NCBI GenBank assembly: GCA_964408735.1
Contig: CAYPAX010000008.1
Location: forward strand, 7,702-71,701
DNA length: 64,000 bases
Direction: 5' to 3'
DNA from: UBA7887 sp964408735
GTDB taxonomy: Bacteria; Pseudomonadota; Alphaproteobacteria; UBA7887
A program made the position numbers and the translations under genes. The notes under the pieces were generated by a model that did not search any database, was not told the origin of the DNA, and was given only the letters and a program-made list of their open reading frames with translations. Shown one piece after another: positions 50,034-58,588 of the stretch (its first letter is position 1; each line of letters starts with the position of its first letter).

Positions 50034-51286
50034 TGACACCGGCCGCGCGCACCCAGGCAGCCATCGAGCTGCTGTCGCAGATCGAGGCCGAGGGCCTGCC
50101 GGCGGACGCGGCCGTCAGGGCGTATACACGCCAACGCCGCTACATGGGCTCGAAGGATCGCCGCGCCGTCGCCGATCTCGTCTTTGCGACCATTCGCGCC
50201 CGCCTGGCGCTCGACTGGCGCATCGCACAGGCCGGCGGCTCGCCAAGCCCCCGCCTGCGCGTGCTTGCCGGGTTGGCGCGGGACGACGTCGAGCACATGG
50301 CAAGCCTTTGCGATGGCAGCACCTACGGTCCGTCAGAGCTTGGCGAAGACGAGCGCAGCCTGCTCAGCGCTGTAGCGGCTGACGATGCAGAGCCGCCCGC
50401 CAACGTCCCCGCCTGGCTGGAGCCCGAGATGCGCCGGCGTTTCGGTGCGGCGATGGAGGAGGAGCTTGCCGCGCTCGACAGCGAGGCGGCGCTAGACCTG
50501 CGCGTCGCGGCGGGGCACGACCGTGACGCCATCATGGCGCAGCTGACCTCGCTGGGCATGGCGGCCGAGGCGACGCCGCTGTCGCCCCATGGCATTCGCG
50601 TGAGGGGCCGCCCGCGCATCGACGGCCTGCCGGCCTGGCGCGATGGCGCGATCGAGATCCAGGACGAGGGCGCGCAGCTCGTGGCGCTGCTCTGCGAGGC
50701 GGCGCAGGCGCGCTGCATTGTCGATTACTGCGCCGGCGCGGGCGGCAAGACCCTGGCGCTTGCGGCCCTGGCGCCCGAGGCGCGCCTGATCGCCTGCGAC
50801 AGTGATGCCAAGCGACTGGGCCGGCTTGCCCCACGGCTTGCACGTGCCGGTATCGCCGGCGTCGAAAGCCATGTCATAGGCAGTGACGATCCGCTGACGG
50901 AAGGCCTCGCCGAGCGCGTGCTGGTGGATGTGCCGTGCAGCGGCACCGGTGCCTGGCGGCGCAATCCGGATGATCGTCATCGGCTGACAGCCGATGCGCT
51001 GGCTGCCTATACCGCGCGCCAGGACGAGATCCTGGCCGCCGCAGCGCCGTTGGTCGCACCCGGCGGGCGGCTGATCTACGCCACCTGCTCGCTGTTGCCG
51101 CGCGAGAACGAGGATCGGGTCGACGGGTTCCTTGCCGCACGAAGCGATTTTCAGCGTCTCGAAGTGCGCGAAATCTGGCGGCGGGCACTTGCCGCGCCAC
51201 CGCCGGGCGAACGCCCGGACCTGCTGCTCACGCCCCACCGCCACGGCACAGACGGCTTCTACGTCGCCGTCCTGCGGCGCGCCTGA
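50033..51286 (+). CDS. RsmB/NOP-family rRNA (cytosine-C5)-methyltransferase
   Basis: A 417-residue SAM enzyme. The N-terminal 150 residues are helical and NusB/RsmB-N-like; the C-terminal domain has YCAGAGGKTLALAAL (SAM motif), DVPCSGTGAWRRNPD (motif IV Cys) and IYATCSLLPRENED (catalytic Cys, motif VI). Both cysteines of the m5C mechanism are present. 16S rRNA is the probable substrate as in RsmB. ATG 50033 overlaps the stop of a short upstream frame. The position near guaB is common in related alphaproteobacteria (recollection, not checked). Confidence 0.92.
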   Translation: MTPAARTQAAIELLSQIEAEGLPADAAVRAYTRQRRYMGSKDRRAVADLVFATIRARLALDWRIAQAGGSPSPRLRVLAGLARDDVEHMASLCDGSTYGPSELGEDERSLLSAVAADDAEPPANVPAWLEPEMRRRFGAAMEEELAALDSEAALDLRVAAGHDRDAIMAQLTSLGMAAEATPLSPHGIRVRGRPRIDGLPAWRDGAIEIQDEGAQLVALLCEAAQARCIVDYCAGAGGKTLALAALAPEARLIACDSDAKRLGRLAPRLARAGIAGVESHVIGSDDPLTEGLAERVLVDVPCSGTGAWRRNPDDRHRLTADALAAYTARQDEILAAAAPLVAPGGRLIYATCSLLPRENEDRVDGFLAARSDFQRLEVREIWRRALAAPPPGERPDLLLTPHRHGTDGFYVAVLRRA

Positions 51287-51348
51287 CTTCGGCTCGCGCG
51301 CCGCTTGTGGAATCGTGGAAAAAAAGACCTTGGATGGGGAGACTTGAT

Positions 51349-51968
51349 ATGGCTCGGATTGCGAGGAATGCCGCCCATCTGGCTTTGGCCGCATGCCTGG
51401 GGATCAGTAGTGTTGCGTTTGCGGCGGAACGGCGCGAGCGCATAGAGGTTGCGCCGTCGGTCGAGCGCGAGCGGGCAGGACCCGAGATCCAGCGCGTCAC
51501 GCCGCAGGAAGATGACGGCCCGGGCGTTCGGGCCGCACCGGAGGCCATTCGGCCGGAAATCATGCGCGAGCGCGATGTTCCCTCATTAGAAAGCATCAGT
51601 GGCGATTGCGCATTCGGTTTCGAAGGCGAGCCCGATCCCAATGACGGGCACAAATACCTCTGCCGCAGCTGGCAGGTCACCGGCGTATTCGGCTGCAACG
51701 TGCCGTTTACACGACGATCAACCACTCGCCCACGGTGTCGCAGAACATTGCCGAGTATCGCTGTAAGACGTCGCCGTCGGCCCCGGCGCCGGCCGCGGGC
51801 GTCTGTCGCCTGCCGTTCATCGTGGAGACCTTGAGCGTTACCAGCTCTGTTGCGATCTATCGCTGCAAGAGCTGGAACCCGACATGCACGGGGTCGTTCA
51901 ATTACATGCCGCACTCAATGCATTATGATTCGCTGACGGAGCGGTTCGTCTATACCTGCAAGTACTGA
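51349..51968 (+). pseudogene. Frameshifted secreted Cys-rich protein
   Basis: ATG 51349 behind GGGGAGA starts a signal peptide (HLALAACLGISSVAFA). The acidic/Arg-rich mature part leads to CAFGFEGEPDP and LCRSWQVTGVFGCNV. Then the frame is lost near 51706-51710 (TTTAC); in the +2 frame the protein clearly continues as TTINHSPTVSQNIAEYRC, CRLPFIVE, YRCKSWNPTC and ends YTCKY at 51968. One missing base in this short stretch explains it. It may be a true recent mutation or a sequencing error. The family is unknown; the paired Cys suggest a disulfide-rich extracytoplasmic domain. Confidence 0.7.
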
Positions 51969-51971
51969 CGC

Positions 51972-53111
51972 TCAGACGTAACCGGGGCCGTCGATCAGCG
52001 GCAGGTCGGCGAGCACCGCCTCGTCGATCTCGACGCCGAGGCCGGGGCCTTCCGGTGGGCGCACATTGCCGTTCTCGTCGACTTCCGCCTGCCAATTGCA
52101 GAGTTGGTCGCGGAAGGGGTTGTGGGCCGAGAGGTCGGCCTCGAAATAGCCCGCATTGTCGATGCTGCAGAGGTAATGGATGCTGGCCGCGACATTCAGG
52201 CCCGTGGCCGAGGTATGCGGATTGATGCGCAGCTTCCAGGCCGAGGCCAGGGCGGCGATGCGTATGCCCTCGGTGATGCCGCCGGTCTTCGAGAGGTCCG
52301 GCTGCAGGATGGTGATGACGCCGTCCTCGATCACACGGTGGAACTCGAAGCGCGTGTAGTGGTTCTCGCCGGCTGCCAGCGGCGTACGCCCGAAGCCTTT
52401 GGCCTCGGCGTAGCGGCGGTGGTCGTGGGGCGCGAAAGGCTCCTCCAGCCAGCCCACGTTCGCCTCGTCCAGCACCGGCATGACGCGGCGGGCGTCGTCG
52501 AGGGTATAGGCGGTATTGGCGTCGGTCAGGATGTCGATGTCGTCGCCCAGGCGCTCGCGTACCGCGGCGACGCGCGCCATGTCCGCCTGTGCCGTATCGC
52601 CGAGCCTGAGCTTCAGCGCGCGATAGCCGCTTGCGACCACGCCCGCCGCCTCTTCCGCCAACTCAGCCGGCGGCTGATAGCCGAGCGAGATGCCGCCGGC
52701 ATAGGCCGGGACCGCTTTCGCCGCGCCGCCGAGCAGCTTGTAGAGCGGCCAGCCCGTGGCCTTGCCGCGAATGTCCCAGAGCGCCAAGTCGACGCCGCTC
52801 AGGGCCAGGCAGGCGGCTGAGCCCATGCCGTGGCTGGCGAGCTGCATGCGATAGACGCGGTCCCAAACGCCGTTCACGTCGCTGGCGTCCATGCCTTGGA
52901 CCAGCGTGTTCAAGGTCGTATTGATGAGCTGGGCAATGGCTCCCGGCGCGCGCCCCGGATGGGCCTCGCCCCAGCCGACGACGCCGTCGTCCGTCTCGAT
53001 ACGCACGAGCACGGAATCGCGCTTGATGGCCTGGCCGATGCCGAGCCTGACCTGGTGCTCCGGCGGCACCGGAAAGGAAATAGGGAAGGCTTTGATGGTG
53101 GCGATTTTCAT
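51972..53111 (-). CDS. Mandelate racemase / muconate lactonizing enzyme family protein
   Basis: A 379-residue enolase-superfamily enzyme from ATG 53111. The N-terminal capping domain is followed by the barrel with ALKLRLGD (Lys region), three metal acids in LTDAN, WLEEPF and AAGENH, and the NPHTSATGLN segment with a His. This set is typical of the MR subgroup, which abstracts an alpha-proton from acid sugars or related carboxylates. An NHL-repeat gene lies 2 bp upstream on the same strand. The substrate, perhaps a hydroxy acid, cannot be assigned. Confidence 0.92.
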   Translation of the reverse strand: MKIATIKAFPISFPVPPEHQVRLGIGQAIKRDSVLVRIETDDGVVGWGEAHPGRAPGAIAQLINTTLNTLVQGMDASDVNGVWDRVYRMQLASHGMGSAACLALSGVDLALWDIRGKATGWPLYKLLGGAAKAVPAYAGGISLGYQPPAELAEEAAGVVASGYRALKLRLGDTAQADMARVAAVRERLGDDIDILTDANTAYTLDDARRVMPVLDEANVGWLEEPFAPHDHRRYAEAKGFGRTPLAAGENHYTRFEFHRVIEDGVITILQPDLSKTGGITEGIRIAALASAWKLRINPHTSATGLNVAASIHYLCSIDNAGYFEADLSAHNPFRDQLCNWQAEVDENGNVRPPEGPGLGVEIDEAVLADLPLIDGPGYV

Positions 53112-53113
53112 GG

Positions 53114-54112
53114 TCAGCCGGCGCGAATGAATTTCTGGAAGGCGTGGCAGGTGAGCGGCGCGAAGTGGTCGATCGAGCCCGAGGCTTTGACCACCTCGCC
53201 GACATAGAAGTCGCCGCGGGAATCCGCCCAGATGCCGTGCGGCACGATGAAGTTGCCCGGCAGCAGCGAATCGGCGCCGCCGAGCTGGGCCTGGATGTTG
53301 CCGTCGAGGTCGCAGATGGTTACCCGCGCGATCGGCGCGTGCCCCATTGGCGGGTGGTTCATGAGGCAGAATTCGGGCCGGTGGGGGAAGGGGATGTTCC
53401 AGCCGAGCTCGGCGATATAGAGGTTTTCCTGCTCGTCGAGGAAAAGGTCGTCGGGGCGGTTCACCCAGTCCCAGCTGTGCAGATATTCGCCGTCCTTGGA
53501 GAAGAACTGGATGCGCGAATTCTCGCGGTCGGCGACCAGCACCCGGCCCGAGCGGTCGACGACGATGCCGTGGGGCAGGTTGAATTGGCCCGGTCCGTTG
53601 CCAGGGCCGCCCCAGGAGGCGAGCAGCTGGCCGTCGGCACTGAAGCGGTGCACCCGGGCATTGCCATAGCCGTCGGCTATGAACAGATCGCCATCCTCCG
53701 CCACGGCGACGTTGGTGACCATGTTGAAGGGGCCACCCGAATATTGCACCGGCGTCTGGCCGAGCACGAAGCCCGTGTCGGCGGGCTGGTCGGCCTCGCC
53801 GAGGGTCATCAGCAGGTCGCCCGAGGTGGTGAACTTGCGCACCGTGTGGTCGAAATTGTCGGCGCACCAGACGTGGTCGTTGCGGTCGATGAAGATGCCG
53901 TGGGCGGAGGAGAAGATACCTTCGCCCCAGGCGTCGAGGAACTTGCCCTCCTTGTCGAACACGATGACCGGGTGGGCGCCGCGGTTGAAGACATAGACCC
54001 GGTCGCGGGAATCGACGGCCACCCCGGCCACTTCGACGAACGACCAGCCTTCGGGCAGTTGCTCCCAGCCTTCCAGCACCTGATAGTCGAGATTGTATGC
54101 GTTGGTCGCCAT
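53114..54112 (-). CDS. NHL-repeat beta-propeller protein
   Basis: A 332-residue protein without signal peptide. At least five NHL-type repeats are visible as VAVDSRDRVYVF, IFIDRNDHVWCAD, VAVAEDGDLFIADGYGN, IVVDRSGRVLVADREN and DDLFLDEQENLYIAE, forming a six-bladed propeller like peptidyl-alpha-hydroxyglycine alpha-amidating lyase homologues. ADGYGNARVHRF is the strongest blade. Cytosolic location fits with the paired enolase-superfamily enzyme; it may be a lactonase or lyase of the same pathway. Divergent from the PaiB gene. Confidence 0.88.
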   Translation of the reverse strand: MATNAYNLDYQVLEGWEQLPEGWSFVEVAGVAVDSRDRVYVFNRGAHPVIVFDKEGKFLDAWGEGIFSSAHGIFIDRNDHVWCADNFDHTVRKFTTSGDLLMTLGEADQPADTGFVLGQTPVQYSGGPFNMVTNVAVAEDGDLFIADGYGNARVHRFSADGQLLASWGGPGNGPGQFNLPHGIVVDRSGRVLVADRENSRIQFFSKDGEYLHSWDWVNRPDDLFLDEQENLYIAELGWNIPFPHRPEFCLMNHPPMGHAPIARVTICDLDGNIQAQLGGADSLLPGNFIVPHGIWADSRGDFYVGEVVKASGSIDHFAPLTCHAFQKFIRAG

Positions 54113-54180
54113 GGCCCTCTCCCCGAATGCGTCGGCGACAGCCTAGCGCGTGGGCCGGCCGAATGCGATAGTCTGGCCCC

Positions 54181-54804
54181 ATGTATAGACCTGCCGCATT
54201 TGACATAACCGACCCGAAGGAATTGCATCGCCTGATCGGCGAGATCGGCATGGGCGTGCTCGTCTCGCCCGACCTCGAGGCGACGCATCTGCCCTGGCTC
54301 TGTGAGCCCGAGCCGGCGCCGCTCGGCTGCCTGGTCGGGCATGTGGCGAAGGCGAACGCGCACTGGCAGGCGCTGCCGGCGGACAGGGAGGTACTGGTCG
54401 TCTTCCAGGGCGCCAACGCCTATGTCTCGCCGAGCTGGTACCCGAGCAAGCGGAAGACGGCAAGGGTCGTGCCGACCTGGAACTACGTCGCCTTGCACGC
54501 CTACGGCAGGCCGGAGACCTTCGACGACCCGGCCGCACTGCGCGACGTCGTCGCCCGCCTGACCGACGCGCAAGAGGCGCGCTTCGCCGAGCCCTGGTCC
54601 CTCGACGACGCGCCGGCCGATTTCACCGACGCCATGCTCGGCCATATCGTCGGCATCCGCCTGCGCCTCAGCCGCCTCGAGGGCAAGCGCAAGCTCAACC
54701 AGAACCGGCCGGAAGAAGACCGGGACGGGGTGGAAGCGGCGCTGTCAAACTCGGAGCGGCCGCAGGATCAGGCGCTCGCCCTTGCTATGCGGAAGGCCCT
54801 CTGA
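54181..54804 (+). CDS. PaiB-family FMN-binding protein
   Basis: A 207-residue flavin-reductase-like split-barrel protein of the PaiB/NimA-like group. Signatures are GHVAKANAHW, SPSWYPSK, VPTWNYVALHAYG and the C-terminal KLNQNRPEEDR. B. subtilis PaiB is described as a negative regulator of sporulation/protease genes; other members may be oxidoreductases. A GATAGT box lies about 6-11 bp before ATG 54181, so the mRNA may be leaderless. It converges on the CHASE2 cyclase gene. Confidence 0.93.
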   Translation: MYRPAAFDITDPKELHRLIGEIGMGVLVSPDLEATHLPWLCEPEPAPLGCLVGHVAKANAHWQALPADREVLVVFQGANAYVSPSWYPSKRKTARVVPTWNYVALHAYGRPETFDDPAALRDVVARLTDAQEARFAEPWSLDDAPADFTDAMLGHIVGIRLRLSRLEGKRKLNQNRPEEDRDGVEAALSNSERPQDQALALAMRKAL

Positions 54805-54809
54805 CGGGA

Positions 54810-56978
54810 TCAGTTCCGCGAGAGATCGATATCGATTCCAGTTTCGCCGCTGCTCAGGCGTGTCGCGTAAAAGTGCAGCAGCGGGTCGGCAGGATCGCTT
54901 TCGGCTAGCGCCGCCATTCTCGCAGTAGCCGCCGGATCAGCTGCCTCGATCATCGCATAGGTTTCAAGATAGGCCGCCAGCGGATCGCCGCCGTTCGCCT
55001 GCGGTGGCAGGGGCTCGAAAGCCCTGACCCCGACGCTCTTGCCGCGCAGGTGCAGGGTGCCGACTGGGCGTCCCTGAAAGTTCTCGCAGCCCTGCGCGGT
55101 GGCCTCGCTCACCAGCATCCGCGTACCGAGCACCTTGTTTGCCGCCTCCAGCCGGGCGGCTGTATTGATGGGATCGCCGAGCGCGCGATAGTCGAGGCGC
55201 AGGCTGCCGCCGATATTACCGACGATCACGGGCCCGGAGCTGACGCCGATGCGGGTCGTGCCAAGGGTAATGCCCTCTTCCGACTTGGCCGTGATAAAGG
55301 CTTGCGAGAAGCGATCCATGTCGAGCGCGCAGGCGACCGCCCGTTGGGCGTGATCGATCTGCTCCACGGGTGCCGAGAACATGACCGACATGGCATCGCC
55401 GACGATCTTCTCGACCGTGCCGCCGTGGCGGAAGGCGAGCTCGGTCATTTCGCCGAAATAGTCGTTGAGCAGGGCCACGACGCGTTCCGGCTCCTCGCCT
55501 TCGACCAGGCTGGTGAAGCCGGCGAGATCTGTCATGACGAAGGAGCATTCGCGGCGCTCGCCGCCGAGGCCGAGCGCACCCGGATCATCCATCAGATGAT
55601 GGACGAGGTTGGGAGAGACATAGCTGGCGAACGCTTCGTGTATCCAGCTGCGCTCGCTCTCGGTCTGCAGATGCCTGGCGATGGAGCCGGCCACGAAGAC
55701 GGCAGCGAGAGCCAGCGAGGCGTTGAGCGGGTCGAGCAGCAGCCGTTCGGAGACGAAGACGTAGGTCGCGGCGGCGCTGGCACCGGCGATGACCAACACG
55801 GCGACCAGCGCTGACCAGGCCGCACCGAGGCTGAAGGCGAGCACGATCAGAACCGCGGCACTGGCGAGCAGGCCAAGCAGCTCCGCCGCCGCGGCCCAGT
55901 CCGGTCGCGACAAGTAGCTGCCGTCGGCGATCTGGTCGATGATCTGGGCATGGATCTCCACCCCCGGAACGACCTCGTCCAGTGCCGTGAAGCGAAGGTC
56001 GAGCAGGCCGGCGGCCGAGGGGCCGACAAAGACGATGCGACCGCGCACTGCCTCTGGCGGCATCGAGCCGTCGATAACCTGCCAGGCCGGTATGTAGCGG
56101 CTGCGGTCGAGCTTGGCGTAATGCAGCCAAGCCGCGCCTTGCGGGTCCGTCGTCACCGGCATGCCGCTGATCACGAGCTGGGTTATGCCGGTGGCGACGC
56201 CGAAGCGGCTTTCGCCGCTGGCGCCGGAGGCCCGGATCAGGATGGCGCCGCCGCCGAGCCCGACGCGTAGCGCCTCGGCGGCGAGGGTGGGATAGACGGT
56301 GTCGTCGAGACGCACCAGAAGCGGCACGCGGCGCACGATGCCGTCGCGCCCGGGCATGAAGTTGATGGCGCCATTGCCGACGGCGGCCGCTTCTATCACC
56401 GGCAGGTTGATCACGGCGCCGCGGAACGCCGGCAGGAACTGCTCGGGCGGGTCGCCGGCATTGGCCATGCCGCCGGGCTTGTGCGGTGGCGGTCCCGTGC
56501 CTGGCTCGGGCGTAAGAATATACCCCGTCACCGCCGGTGCGGTGCGCAGTGCCTCCGCAAAGACGAGATCGTAGGCCGTGGTGCCGGCAGGCGGCGGCGG
56601 CTCGATATCGGCCGGCACGGAAGGCGAGGTGCGGTCCGCTTCCGCGAATACGACGTCGAAGGCGATGACCGCGGCGCCGGCGTCGCGCAGGCGCTCGACC
56701 AAAGTCGCCATGACCGTGCGCGGCCAGGGCCATTGGCTGAGGCGATCGAGGCTTGCCTCGTCGATGTCGATGATGCGCACGAACGGCTCCGGCGCCTCGC
56801 GCGGCAGCCAGCGCTGATAGGCGTCGAAGGCGATATTACGCAGCGCCACGACAGGTGCCGGCTCGAGAATGATGGTGAAGATGGCGCCGAGGAGCACCAG
56901 CGTTGGCGCCCAGATCGGGCCGCTGCGCAGCAGCCGCGATCCGCTGCGGCGCCCTCTATCGGACGGTGACCTCGACAC
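54810..56978 (-). CDS. CHASE2-domain class III adenylate/guanylate cyclase, second copy
   Basis: A membrane cyclase of about 722 residues. There is no ATG near the start; GTG 56978, overlapping the OmpA gene end by 23 bp, is the best choice. A transmembrane segment near residues 20-40 precedes the CHASE2 domain (about 45-330; IIDIDEASLDRLSQWPWPR, VEIHAQIIDQI), a group of hydrophobic segments (345-425), and the cyclase domain (455-640) with metal Asp in VMTDLAGFTS and IVGDAMSVMF and the GDPINTAARLEAANK motif. It is the third gene of a FecR, OmpA, cyclase operon. Confidence 0.93.
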   Translation of the reverse strand: MSRSPSDRGRRSGSRLLRSGPIWAPTLVLLGAIFTIILEPAPVVALRNIAFDAYQRWLPREAPEPFVRIIDIDEASLDRLSQWPWPRTVMATLVERLRDAGAAVIAFDVVFAEADRTSPSVPADIEPPPPAGTTAYDLVFAEALRTAPAVTGYILTPEPGTGPPPHKPGGMANAGDPPEQFLPAFRGAVINLPVIEAAAVGNGAINFMPGRDGIVRRVPLLVRLDDTVYPTLAAEALRVGLGGGAILIRASGASGESRFGVATGITQLVISGMPVTTDPQGAAWLHYAKLDRSRYIPAWQVIDGSMPPEAVRGRIVFVGPSAAGLLDLRFTALDEVVPGVEIHAQIIDQIADGSYLSRPDWAAAAELLGLLASAAVLIVLAFSLGAAWSALVAVLVIAGASAAATYVFVSERLLLDPLNASLALAAVFVAGSIARHLQTESERSWIHEAFASYVSPNLVHHLMDDPGALGLGGERRECSFVMTDLAGFTSLVEGEEPERVVALLNDYFGEMTELAFRHGGTVEKIVGDAMSVMFSAPVEQIDHAQRAVACALDMDRFSQAFITAKSEEGITLGTTRIGVSSGPVIVGNIGGSLRLDYRALGDPINTAARLEAANKVLGTRMLVSEATAQGCENFQGRPVGTLHLRGKSVGVRAFEPLPPQANGGDPLAAYLETYAMIEAADPAATARMAALAESDPADPLLHFYATRLSSGETGIDIDLSRN

Positions 56979-57981
56979 GACGGTTGCGCGGCTCGCCGAC
57001 GCCGTCGGCCGTGGGGATGATCGGCAGGCTCTCGCCGTGGAAGTCGGTCTCGATGACGGCATCCTCGGCGCCGCCTGAGATCAGGGCGTCGCGCACCGCC
57101 TTGGCGCGTGCGCTCGAGAGGCGGAAATTGTAGTCATCCGCGCCTTGGCGGTCGGTATGGCCGATCACCGAGACGTCGGTCACGTCGCGAGCGCGGATCA
57201 TGGCCAGGGCGTGTGTCAAGACGGCCTCGGAGTCGGCGGTCAGCGTGGTCTGGTCGCTGGCGAAATAGAGCAGGAAAATCTCAGGCGCCTCGGGCTCGGC
57301 CGCGAGTGCCGGCGCGAACACCTCTTCGACGTCGTCCGTGGCGGGCACGAAAATGCGGTTGGCGAGGCCAACCAGCTCAAACGCCTCGCCCGGCTCGTCG
57401 AGGGTCAACCTGCGGCCACGATCGGTGCGAACCTCGATCGCGCTGGCCCGTCCGCCCGGTCCTTCGAGCAGCACCACGACGTTGTCGGGAATTGGTCCCG
57501 CCTGCGGCGGCGCCGGGTAGCGCAGCGCCTCGTCGACCTCGGCCATGGCAGCCTCGTAGCGCGAACGGCAGGCGGCGATGTCATCAGGCTGGCTGCCTTC
57601 CTCGATCTCTTGCATCCAGCAATCGAACATGACTTGCGCCCGCGCTGCCTGGGCCGGGAGCACTTCCTTGGCGCCATGGTCGAAAGCCTGCAGCAGGCGA
57701 CTGCGGGCCGCGAACATCGTGCCGAACTCTTCGTTCGACAGGTTGCGCGCCGACAGCGGCTCGGGCGGAACGGCCTGGCCCGCGGAAAGGGCCATTGCGC
57801 GCTCGGCGAAGAGGTCCGAATCAAGCGTGTCCTGCTCGGCGCGTTCGGTGGCGGCGAGATCGAGATAGCCCTGGTGCAAGGCGGCTTCGAAGGTGCCGCC
57901 GGGGGGCGGCGCCTGGCGTGCGGAGTCGAGCTGCATGCCGCAGGCAGACAGCAGTGCCACCGCCATAAGCCCAAAGCCCAA
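56956..57981 (-). CDS. OmpA-family lipoprotein with frame-breaking heptamer repeat in its signal sequence
   Basis: The frame codes for a lipobox (LLSAC), an N-terminal helical region and a C-terminal OmpA/MotB peptidoglycan-binding domain (about 235-341; YFASDQTTLTADS, GHTDRQGADDYNFRLSSARA, NRRVEV). The only good initiation site, GGAGG plus GTG 58006, is in another frame: from there the peptide reads MRRRLSLGFGL and then leaves the OmpA frame because of three perfect TGGGCTT heptamers (57967-57987). With one heptamer fewer it reads through into LMAVALLSACG, an ideal lipoprotein signal. As sequenced, translation must begin at a poor TTG 57981 or ATG 57966. It is therefore either switched off, phase-variable or misassembled. 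Confidence 0.82.
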   Translation of the reverse strand: MGFGLMAVALLSACGMQLDSARQAPPPGGTFEAALHQGYLDLAATERAEQDTLDSDLFAERAMALSAGQAVPPEPLSARNLSNEEFGTMFAARSRLLQAFDHGAKEVLPAQAARAQVMFDCWMQEIEEGSQPDDIAACRSRYEAAMAEVDEALRYPAPPQAGPIPDNVVVLLEGPGGRASAIEVRTDRGRRLTLDEPGEAFELVGLANRIFVPATDDVEEVFAPALAAEPEAPEIFLLYFASDQTTLTADSEAVLTHALAMIRARDVTDVSVIGHTDRQGADDYNFRLSSARAKAVRDALISGGAEDAVIETDFHGESLPIIPTADGVGEPRNRRVEVTVR

Positions 57982-57987
57982 AGCCCA
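57967..57987 (-). repeat. Triple perfect heptamer (TGGGCTT)x3
   Basis: Three exact tandem copies of TGGGCTT on the minus strand (AAGCCCA on plus) lie inside the signal-peptide region of the OmpA lipoprotein gene. Seven bases per unit means each gain or loss changes the frame; 2, 5 or 8 copies restore it, while 3 copies do not. Confidence 0.95.
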
Positions 57988-58009
57988 GGCTCAGCCTGCG
58001 GCGCACCGT

Positions 58010-58447
58010 CTAGCCTCCGACGCGAACGAGGAAACGGGTGCCGCGCACGCCAATGGTGGCACTCGGGGTCTCGATCGCGACTTCGTCCGGTGCCACGGTG
58101 GCAATAACGCCCGAGGTGAAGAACATCGTGCCGCGGCCGATCCGGGCGACGAAGGAGTAGTTCTCGTCGGCCGGGGCGTAGACGAAGGCGTCCATCGTCA
58201 GGCGCGTGTTGTTGCCGAGCGAGACGCGCGTGTTGTCCTTGAAGGTAATACCCAGCGAGCCGTCGGCACCGGTGACCATGACATCGTTGAGGAAGACCTC
58301 GTCGCCCTCGCCGATGGGCAGGGTGTCGCCGGCCCGCTCGACCATTGCCTCGCCGGTGCGGGTCTTGATGATTCCGATCGCATCCTCGGCCACCGCCTGC
58401 GTTGCCAAGGCAAACAGCAGAAGTCCCTGTAAAAACAACCAGCGCAC
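58010..58447 (-). CDS. FecR domain protein, exported
   Basis: A 145-residue protein with signal peptide (LFLQGLLLFALATQAVA) and a FecR domain: IKTRTGEAMVERAG, GDEVFLNDVMVTGADGSLGI, KDNTRVSLGNNT and the C-terminal ETPSATIGVRGTRFLV. FecR domains of this short periplasmic type commonly precede OmpA and CHASE2-cyclase genes, and may be the extracytoplasmic partner of the sensor. Its TAG is 3 bp before GTG 58006 of the next reading frame. Confidence 0.92.
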   Translation of the reverse strand: MRWLFLQGLLLFALATQAVAEDAIGIIKTRTGEAMVERAGDTLPIGEGDEVFLNDVMVTGADGSLGITFKDNTRVSLGNNTRLTMDAFVYAPADENYSFVARIGRGTMFFTSGVIATVAPDEVAIETPSATIGVRGTRFLVRVGG

Positions 58448-58588
58448 GATTTGGCTCCCTTTTGTGAAACCGCTCCACGGGCCACCATAGCAGACTGTTG
58501 CTCAAGCGAAAGGGGCCGGCGGCGACTCAATTGGGGGAATGGCCGCAGTTCACGGACATGTGAGACAGGCTCTTGCATATCGCCGTGC

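Noticed and set aside
51972..54416. An 814-codon frame extending the enolase-family gene
   Set aside because: The first 430 codons are out-of-frame over the NHL-repeat gene and end in the real start MKIATIK at 53111.
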